DNA of 30,000 nucleotides, taken from NCBI GenBank assembly GCA_905221605.1, contig CAJNDS010002344.1, forward strand, positions 187,501 through 217,500, in the 5' to 3' direction. A model generated the notes under the pieces. That model was not told where the DNA came from and did no database searches. It was given only the letters and a program-made list of their open reading frames with translations. Position numbers and translations under genes: made by a program. This DNA comes from Symbiodinium natans (Eukaryota; Sar; Dinophyceae; Suessiales; Symbiodiniaceae). Position 1 is the first letter of the stretch; the number at the start of each line of letters is the position of its first letter. Below are positions 19,322 to 27,229 of this stretch, piece by piece.

Positions 19322-22300
19322 GCTGACGATAACATCCCGCTACCCAGCTGCCCCGCGGCTGCTGGGCCGCATTCGGCTGTGTCATTTGGGGTTTAGGGTT
19401 TAGGGTTTTGGGTTTTAGGGTTTAGGGTTTAGGGTTTAGGGTTTAAGGCAAGTTTAGGGTTTAGAGCTTTCATTGGGCTAAGGGTGTAGAGTTGAGGGCT
19501 TGCAGGGTGGGATGTGGGATTCGGGCTGAGGCCGGGAGGGCTTAGGTTGAAGTTCGGGGGCCTTATCTTCCTCTGGTCTTGAATAGGGAGGGAGGTTCAG
19601 GGAGAACCCTAAACCCTAAACCCTAAACCCTAAACCCTAAACCCTAAACCCTAAACCCTGGGTTGAACCAAAAAGCTGATCTAAGGGACCAAAGGAGGGA
19701 CCCTCTAGAAGGGACCTTAGGGGTTATTTAGGGGTTAAACCCTACACCCTACACCCTACACCCTAAACCCTAAACCCTAAACCCTAAACCCTAAACCCTA
19801 AACCCTAAACCCTAAACCCTAAACCCTAACCCCCATTTAGGGGCTACTTAGGTATATAGGGACTAGATAAGGTAAACAGGGGGGATATAGGGCAATAAGA
19901 TTAAGGGTCCCTTCTAGAGGTCCCTCCTTGTACCCCTTAATGATCTCTCTGGGGTCGACATCAGAGCATAGCTGTTGGCTTCGAATTACTTTGAGTAGCC
20001 ACGCGCAATGTTGGCATTGATGACGGGTTCATCCTTTCTTCCATGCATCGGTATCAGGAGTTGGAGGGTTCTGGGATGTTAGGGTTTAGGGTTTAGGGTT
20101 TAGGGTGTAGGGTTTAGGGTTTAGGGTTTAGGGTTTAGGGCAGGGCTGTTTGGGTAGCAAGCCTGGCCGCTGTGGTGTGCAATGTTGCATTGCCTCTGCC
20201 GTGCGAGGATATCCCCCTCCCCCCGCTGCCCTTACCCGGCCCCCGATACCCTACTGGAAGTCCTAAGCATCCTCAACCGAACACCGCAAGCCCTAATCCC
20301 TAGCCCTAAACCCTAAACCCTAAGCCCTAACCCCTACTTAATCCCGAAACCCGACACCCTAAACCCTACCCAGCCGAGGATTTTCAAGTGCAAGCAGGGG
20401 ACTTCCTGACCATGGAGTGGGGAGGGCCAGACTTTTCGGAGGCACGGTTTAGGGTTTAGGGTTTAGGGTTTAGGGCTTAGGGCTTAGGGCTTAGGGCTTA
20501 GGGTTCAGGACGCAGTGCAGGTCTATGGCAAGGAGCCCAAAAACCATAAACCCAAAACGGCTGTCGGGCGTGAGGTTGACGAAATTTGGGAGCTGAACCC
20601 TGAACACTGCTAATTCAGAAGCCTAAGTACATGCTTCAGGGCTTCGGGTTTAGGATTTTTTATATACGTACATACATACATACATACATACATACATACA
20701 TACATACATACATACATACATACATACACATGAATATGAACATAGCGTAAGCTACATAGAATGTCCATTCTGATACACTGTGAAGTGATGCAGGCCCCCT
20801 ATGTTGGGGTGTAGGTTTGTAGGTTTCAAGGTGGAGGGTTTGTAAGGAAGTACTTCTCGCCCTCCCCTCCCCCCCAACAGACTGCCCGCAGATTTCCACG
20901 AGTTTGAACGAGTATGCGATGCACGACGAAGCGCTGCGGTTGCAAGTGCATTGCTCCCTGGCTCACTTTTTCTCATAGGGTAATTATTGAAGGCTTCTGG
21001 GTTTCAGGCGCAAGAAACCCTAAACCCTGAACCTTAACCACCCCCCCCCCCCCCCCCCCCCCCCGCCAACGTACCCTTGGCTCCCCTCCCCTGCCCCTTT
21101 CAGGGGGACATGGACTCGAGCGCTTCCAGTTTTAGGGCTCATGTAGTCCCCAAGGGAGTGGCTCACCACGTTGTTGCGTGCGGATGTGCCAGGGTATATG
21201 GCGGCTCGGTTGGTTGGGTTCAGGGCTGTGGAGCTTATCTTGCAGGATGTCAAGATGTGGTTTGTCCTGGTCTTGTGTCCAGTGGTTGCTCAACCCTAAA
21301 CCCTGAACACTGGCACAAACGCCCTAACGCCTGATATACCTATACCCTAAACCCCAAACCCTAAACCCGAAACCCTAGACCCGAAACCCGAAACCCTAAA
21401 CCCTAAACCCTAAACCCTAAACTCTTGAGTTTCGGGTTGAGGGGGATGTCAACCTGCCGAGATTCCTACGGTCCATACTTTGACTACTCGCCTCCTGGCC
21501 GTGCTGGCTTAGTGTTAGGCTTTAGGGTTTTTTGGGTTTGGGGTTTAGGGTTTAGGGTTTAGGCTTTAGGGTCTTTTGGGTTTGGGGTTTAGGGTTTAGG
21601 GCTTAGTGTTAGGCCTTGGGGGTAGGCCTCGGATTCTTGTGAGCTCCATGTAAGACTGCTTGCACGTGCCCGAACCCTAAACCTAAACCCTAAACCCTAA
21701 ACTCTGAACAGTAGGATGGGCGTCGTAGCAGTAGAGAGTGGCAGCGCGTCTCTTGGAGCAACATTGGTCGCAGTCAGCGGACCCTGACACCCTAAGCCCA
21801 AACGCTCTCCAGGCCGCGAGAGTCTTGTTTAGCCAGGCTTACCATCATAAACTCTAAACCTTAAGCCCCAAACCCTAAACCCTAAACCCTATCATGCGGT
21901 TTCTACGCGTTGAGTAGGGCTTGGAACGGTTTTGAGGTTAGGAAAGGAAGTATGGGCCCTAGGCGTTGTTTGTTCAAGCTCTGGGTCAGGCAACTTTGTG
22001 CTGGCGACCCGAAAGTTAGGGGCCTTCAAGTTGAACATGTGAACTTATCTTAGGCCATAAGTCCCTAGTCCAGAACGCACGATAAGCGAGTTCTAAGCCC
22101 TAGACCTTTGGTCTCTAAACCTTATACTGCTCCACCAAGCACAGACCGAGACTGGTAGCTACACCCCCTTGAAGGCCCAGGGAACTTAGCAAGTAGCTTA
22201 GATACGACAGGTCATGATGTGGATAACCTCTAACTTAGGGTACTGATGTCCCTACTTATACAGTAGCCTATACACTCCCAAAACTAAGTTCCTTGAGGGC

Positions 22301-22728
22301 AAACCCCAAACGCTAGAGCTCATTTTTCTTGGTAAAATTGGACTTATGGTCAAAGCCCGCACGGCTGTGTGCTAGGCAAAGGTTTTGTAGGGTTTGTAGG
22401 GTTTATGGTTTCAGGGTTTGTAGGGCGGAGGATCCTAGAGAATTCTCCTGAGCCCCCATTTGTCGTTCCTCTTTGTTGGGAACTCGCGTTCTTCTTTATT
22501 ACGATGCTGGCTCACAAGTTAGGAGCTTGACAAGGGAGCTGCGCTTGGGGCTTAGGGTTCAGGACTTTGGGTTTAGGATTTAGTGACCCTAAACCCTAAA
22601 CCCTAAACCCTAAACCCTAAACCCTAAACCCTAAGCCCTCGGTGCCGAGGGAAACCTTCAACACATCGTCGGATGTCCAGTTCCAGAACCGCACGACCAA
22701 GTCAAAGGCCGCTGCGTGGGGCGTGTAG
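19322..22728 (+). CDS. Unrecognised multi-exon gene (incomplete chain, stop at 22726-22728)
   Basis: Likely exons: 19322-19375 (DDNIPLPSCPAAAGP), 19999-20067 (NVGIDDGFILSSMHRYQELE), 20158-20202 (SLAAVVCNVALPLP), 20374-20441 (EDFQVQAGDFLTMEWGG, PDFSE), 20509-20520 or longer, 20892-20945 (STSLNEYAMHDEALRLQ) and the terminal exon 22636-22728 (RETFNTSSDVQFQNRTT ending KAAAWGV, TAG). The joins 20067/20158, 20202/20374 and 20441/20509 agree in phase and use GT, GC and GC donors. Weaker candidates fill the gap: 21104-21200, 21246-21290, 21446-21502 (STCRDSYGPYFDYSPPGR), 21717-21785, 22006-22035. The start codon is not identified, and the chain could be more than one gene. The final acceptor (CTAAG at 22631-22635) lies inside a CCCTAAA array. 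No family was recognised. Confidence 0.42.
19603..19660 (-). repeat. (CCCTAAA)n tract
   Basis: About eight perfect units directly upstream of the family F element. Confidence 0.85.
19676..19950. repeat. Family F inverted-repeat element with telomere-type core
   Basis: The left arm (19678-19727: AAAGGAGGGACC, CTCTAGAAGGGACC) and right arm (19903-19950: GGTCCCTTCTAGAG, GGTCCCTCCTTGTACC) are reverse complements over about 45 bases with few mismatches. The inner flanks also correspond to the inverted copy near 16216-16258. About 13 CCCTAAA/CCCTACA units (19738-19830) sit near the centre. Confidence 0.75.
20660..20729. repeat. (CATA)n tetranucleotide microsatellite
   Basis: About 16 nearly perfect ACAT/CATA units follow TTTTTATATACG. 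The minus-strand frame through it reads Met-Tyr-Val-Cys repeats and is not a gene. Confidence 0.9.
21335..21424 (-). repeat. (CCCTAAA)n tract with CCCGAAA variants
   Basis: About 12 units; four carry G at the fifth position (CCCGAAA). Confidence 0.8.
22583..22635 (-). repeat. (CCCTAAA)n tract abutting an exon acceptor
   Basis: Seven units, the last CCCTAAG. The open frame of the terminal exon starts right after this AG, at 22636. Confidence 0.75.
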
Positions 22729-22798
22729 CCTTGGGATGCTACCCCTTTTCATGCTAGCAGGTTTAGGGTTTAGGGTTTAGGGTTTAGGGTTTAGGGTT

Positions 22799-22872
22799 GA
22801 CAGTCCTTAATAGGGATTTTAATAGGGGGTACTATAATCCCTTTGAAGGGCGTTAGTATAAGGGGGGACCAA
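22799..22872. repeat. Family A inverted-repeat element (short copy) after a TTTAGGG tract
   Basis: GACAGTCCTTAATAGGGAT is followed by AATAGGGGGTAC, ATAATCCCTTTGAAGGG and CGTTAGTATAAGGGGGG. It abuts the TTTAGGG tract at 22760-22798, much as the copy at 12988 does. Confidence 0.6.
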
Positions 22873-23159
22873 GTGTAGTCTTTGCATAAGGTTTTGGGTT
22901 TCGGGTGCAGGGTTGTAGGGGCAGGGGTTCCCCCCAAACACTTGAGCAGTCTGCAGCCGACACGCCACCTGTGCCGTCCTTTCAGGGCCCGGTTTCGGGT
23001 TTAGGGCTGTAGGGTTTAGGTTTTAGTGTTTTGGGGTTTAGGGTGTATGGTACCCTGAACCCTCAACCCTCGACCCTGAGCCCTACACCCTAAACTTTAT
23101 GTGCTTTGGGAGGTTGTTTAGGGCGTAGATATCTAGCCGAAGGCCGGGGTGTTTCAAAG

Positions 23160-23560
23160 AGTCTCTGTTTATGGGGTTTAAAGGGTTACAGGGTTTCCAG
23201 GGTTTAGGTTCTAGGGTTTTAGGTTTCTAGGGTTTACAGCTTCAAGGTTTCAGGGTTTAGGGTTATAGGGCTTTATGGTTATAGGGTTATAGGGTTTCGG
23301 TTTTTAGGGTTTTAGGGTTGTAGGGTTTTAGGGTTTTAGGGCCCTAGGGTGTCAGGGTTTTAGGGTTTTAGTGTAGGGTTTTAGGGTTTGAAGGGTCTCG
23401 GGTTTAGGGTTTTAGGGTTTGAGGGGTTTAGGTCTTCAGGGTTTGAGGTTTTGGGGTTTTAAGATCTTCGGGTATAAGGGTGTTAGGGTGTTAGGGTGGT
23501 AGGGTTTTGGGTTGGAGGCTTTGGGCTTTCATGGTTCAAGGGGTCTTATGGCTTCTGTGG
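23160..23560 (+). repeat. Highly degenerate TTTAGGG-derived region
   Basis: Successive units vary as TTTTAGGG, TTATAGGG, TTCTAGGG, TTGTAGGG and TTTCAGGG. This looks like a long telomere-type array that has diverged by point changes and one-base indels. No coding exon is seen in it. Confidence 0.65.
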
Positions 23561-23718
23561 TTTTAATGCTGCTGGGATTTCAGGCTTTAGAGTTTTATGG
23601 TTTCTGCACTGAGGCCTTCTTCTCATTCCAGTCATTCCATTCCTGCGACTGGTTCCTGGAGCTCTGATTTTAACCACCACCACCAACAAATGCATCGGTG
23701 ACATTGATGAACAAACAG

Positions 23719-26700
23719 TACGACATTAGATATGTCGAGGTGGGCCGTGTCATGGAGCTCGGCTGGAAGCATACCCTGAACACCGTCGTGAGAGCGGCGC
23801 GGCTTTGGGCGACTTTAGCTGGGGCTTCCGGTGGTTTCGAAAAGCCCTAAACCCTAAACCCCCTCAAAGTGTTCGCGGCCCTAAAGCGCTTAAAAGCCCT
23901 TAAAAAACGGTTAAAGCCCTAAACCCCAAGCCTACACAGGGCCGAATTAGATTCTTCGGCCGGTATAGGGCTGAGGGTTGAGGGCTCCAGCTTTAAAGGG
24001 TTTAGGGTTCAGGGTTTAGGGTTTGTGGTTTAGGGTTTATATAGAGTTTAGGGTTTGGGGTTGAGGGTTTAGGATTTGGTTGAGGGTGTCTTCATGCGTT
24101 CAGGAAGTCTGAGTCAGACTTAGGATGCCCCAAAGGTTCGAACTAAACCCGAAAAAACCTAAACCCTAAATTCTAAACCCTAACCCCTAAACCCTGAACC
24201 CTCAACCCTCAACCCTGAACCCTAAACCCAAACCTGGGGTTGTTTGGGATGGGTGTTTTCATAGCACCCGTAATCTGGGTGGGGTGACCCCAAGCAAAGC
24301 TTGGAAACTCTAAGAATCTGACACATGCTACTTCGTAGCCGAGTAGGTTTTTAGCCATTTGAGGACATACACAATCCTACCCTAGTTGAAAGGTTGACCT
24401 TTTTTGGCCCAGGGTACTCAGCAACTAGGGGTTAGGAAACCGCTGGCTTAAAAGTTGAGGGTTCAGGGGTAGAGGGGTTCAGGGCTTAGTTTGGGGTTTA
24501 AGGTTTAGGGTTTAGGGTTTGAGGTATGTTTTTGTTGTCGGGGGGTGGGGGGAGGGACCCTGACTGTATGGCTAGTATCACGAAGACAAGCAAGTCTCCA
24601 AGCCCTGAGCCACACGAGAGCTGCGAATGGGGTCTAGGGTTTAGGGTTTCTAGGTTTTGGGATTACCGGTTTCGGCTTGTGCTTGAGGAGAAAGTGGGGC
24701 CAGAAAAGGTTTAGGGTTTACCCCTAAACCTGCAAAGCCTACGCTGGTAAGCTTCCAGGTTTTAAGGTCTAGGGTTTAGGGTTTAGGGTTCAGGGTGGTT
24801 AGTGCAAACCTGATTGTGGATCGCTCGGGGGTCGGCTTGGGGGTGTGGGGTGTGCGGTTACAGGGTTTGCGGGGTTTAAGACATACAGTTTTGCAAGTAG
24901 GGGGTTTCAAGCAGGGATAATTGGGCCGTTATGTTTTAGGGATGTAGGGTTTAGGGTTAAACCCTAAACCCTAAGCCGTAAACCCTAGGTTTGGGAGGGT
25001 CCAGAAAAATTTCGTGACTGATGGGCACCCTGCGGCCCCAAAACCCAAAAGGCCCTGACCAATTTGGGTTTAGGGTTTAGGGTTTAGGGTTTATTGTTTA
25101 GGGTTTAGGGTTTAGGGTTAAATCCTGAAACCTCCAGATCCCAGAGACACCGCAAAACCCCAAGCCCGAAACCCCAAACCCTTATCAGCCCTGGCTGTCA
25201 ACACTTGCCTAGCTGCGGTTTAGCCTTTAGGGTTTAGGGTTTGGGCTTCAGGGTTCAGGGTTCAGGGGCCATGGTTCCAGGTGTAGGGTTTAGGGTTCAG
25301 GGCCCTAAACCCAAGAGCGCAGCAAACTCTTTCAATCCCAAACCCTAAAGCTTAAGCCTCCATCCGAGGGTGGTAAGGCGGTTGGCGACCTCCTCTATGG
25401 CTCTCTCAAGCTCCTTGCACCTTACTGTTTTCCTCAACCCTAAACCCCAAAACTCAAAACTCTAAATCCTACACCTAAAGGGTCTAGGCCAACAGGTTCT
25501 TAGTAGGGAATGAGGGCAGTAGGTTCTCCCCCCACTTTATACAGCCTTTCAGGGGATCTGAGGGGTACCGAATTCCATCACTCCCTCGTAAGAATCAGTA
25601 AGTAGGGCTTGGGGCCATGCCTTAAACCTTGCTCCTTGCTGTCAGCAGGTTTGGGGGTTTGGATGTGTGTTGGGGTTTAGGGTCGTGGGGTTTAGGAGGT
25701 CATGGTTTAGGAGTTTAGGGTTAAGGGTTACCCGAGTCTGTCCATGCTGTTTAGGGGTCTTCGCCGGCAAGATAGAAGCCCCATGGGGGCCGAGGTTAGG
25801 TTCAAGGATCCCCAATGTGATATGGCCTACTAGAATTACTGGGTGCCGTTGTTGGCTTGGCTTGCTGGGATGTTCGGATAGGCTCCATGAAGGTTGTGGC
25901 TTTAAAGGGAGAAGCCTGTTCCCAGCACTTTTGGACCCAAACCCTAAACCCTAAACCCCAAACACTAAACACTAAACCCTAAACCCTAAACCCTTCGGGG
26001 CCATGAACCCTGCAAGGGTGGGTTGGAGTTGGGGTTGTCTGATCCCATGTTCGGGTTGCCACTCCCTAGACCCAAACCCTGCACCGAAACCTTCAACCCC
26101 AAGCCCTAACCCTAAACCCTAAACCCTAAACCCTAAACCCTCAGCGCAAACAGCTTTGTTGCAGCTCTTGGGGCTTCGGGCCCCGAGCCGAAGCGGGGGG
26201 GGGGGGGGGGGGTTGGTGTTCAGAAATCCTGTTAAAGGAAGAGAGGTTTAGGGTTTAGGGTTTAGGGTTTAGGGTTTAGGGTTTGGGGTTTAGGGTTTAG
26301 GGTTTGGGGTTTGGGGTTTAGGGTTTAGGGTTTCGGGGGTTCCTGGGATGGGCAACGAGGTTCCTTCCTTGTCAGAAGATGGCCTGACTCAATCCGAAGA
26401 GAGCCTTAAGTAGACTGCCGTTGGCCTATTGAAGCGCTTGGCCTAAACCCTAAACCCTAAACCCTAAACCCTAAACCCGTTTCCCTTATTGGGTTTAGGG
26501 TTTTGGCTTTGGGTGTAGGGTTTAGGGATATCTTCGGATCATCTTCAGGAATCTTTGTCAGAGGGTTTTAAGGGCCATCCTGTACTGCCTGTTCTAGTTT
26601 ACCTTAAACCCTAAACCCTACAGCCTTGAACCTCCTAGGGCTTAATCTATGACCCGAAGCCGCCCCCCCCCCGCCCCCGGCCAAAGCCGTTGTCCTAGGT

Positions 26701-26881
26701 TCGTTTGGGACATGACGCGGAATGCTGGCAAGGCCCGCCGGGGGAGACGTGGATTGTCCACTACGTTCTGGCGTCTTGTGAGGGTTTGGGGTTAGGCTTT
26801 AGGTCAGAGATCTGTACGTGAGTCGTCAGTGCATGCATTTTTGCAGCTGCTTGCGTGAACTTTGTTGCCGTTATAGTGTGA
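23719..26881 (+). CDS. Unrecognised multi-exon gene (fragmentary chain, stop at 26879-26881)
   Basis: Exons with the best coding look: 23719-about 23801 (YDIRYVEVGRVMELGWKH, TLNTVVRAA), 25378-25416 (AVGDLLYGSLKLL, then a GCACCT donor), 26699-26777 (RLGHDAECWQGPPGE, TWIVHYVLAS, then a GTGAGG donor) and the terminal 26847-26881 (ACVNFVAVIV, TGA), whose phase fits the preceding exon. Weaker candidates: 22935-22975, 24554-24632 (ASITKTSKSPSPEPHESCEW), 25010-25049 (KNFVTDGHPAA), 25776-25830 and 26338-26412. The start codon and most joins are unresolved, so the span may contain more than one gene. Length and codon choice favour real coding sequence in the two last exons. No family was recognised. 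Confidence 0.35.
25494..25595. repeat. Inverted-repeat element, family B
   Basis: The left end AGGTTCTTAGTAGGGAATGA, then GGG, pairs with the right end TTCCATCACTCCCTCGTAAGAA. The same ends are present at 23, 11371 and (right end only) 27912. Confidence 0.65.
26096..26142 (-). repeat. (CCCTAAA)n tract
   Basis: About six units; another, of opposite orientation, is at 26246-26331 (TTTAGGG with TTTGGGG variants), and a third at 26440-26478 (CCCTAAA). A G run of about 18 bases lies at 26195-26212. Confidence 0.8.
26535..26583. repeat. Dispersed intronic sequence, family E, copy 2
   Basis: GATCATCTTCAGGAATCTTTG, then GAGGGTTTTAAGGGCCATCCT; about 90 percent identical by eye to 15294-15343. Confidence 0.65.
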
Positions 26882-27210
26882 TGCTACCCATGTCATACCG
26901 AGCCAGGCCACGTCCAGCCTGCCGATCCCACCCAGCACCTTCTCCTCCCAATTACTTACACTCGCAACCTCGCAATACTGGACACTCCCTGGACGCACGC
27001 TTTTTGGGGGTATATGTACCCTAAACTCTATACCCTAAACCTTAAAGCCATATGTGGGTACCACGATGCTGAGCATGGGCCGCTGGCAATCTTGGCTCAG
27101 CAGGCTGTAGCCAGCCTTAGCTTCCACCCAACTGCCACACTCAGGGGTTCGGGTTTAGGGATTAGGATTTACAGTAGGGTTTCGGGTTTAGGGTTCAGGC
27201 CCCTTTGTGT

Positions 27211-27229
27211 GGCATTCCAGTTAACAAGC
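27211..27229 (+). promoter_or_regulatory. Possible spliced-leader trans-splice acceptor and short 5' UTR
   Basis: GGCATTCCAG (AG at 27219-27220) lies 9 bases upstream of the start ATG of the ankyrin gene. A trans-splice acceptor here is inferred from dinoflagellate biology. The frame is also open upstream to 27014, so an earlier exon cannot be fully excluded. Confidence 0.4.

Noticed and set aside
20008-20076. ATG-started frame beginning MLALMTGSSF, possibly a signal peptide
   Set aside because: The overlapping frame NVGIDDGFILSSMHRYQELE has better codon choice and joins in phase with the next exon.
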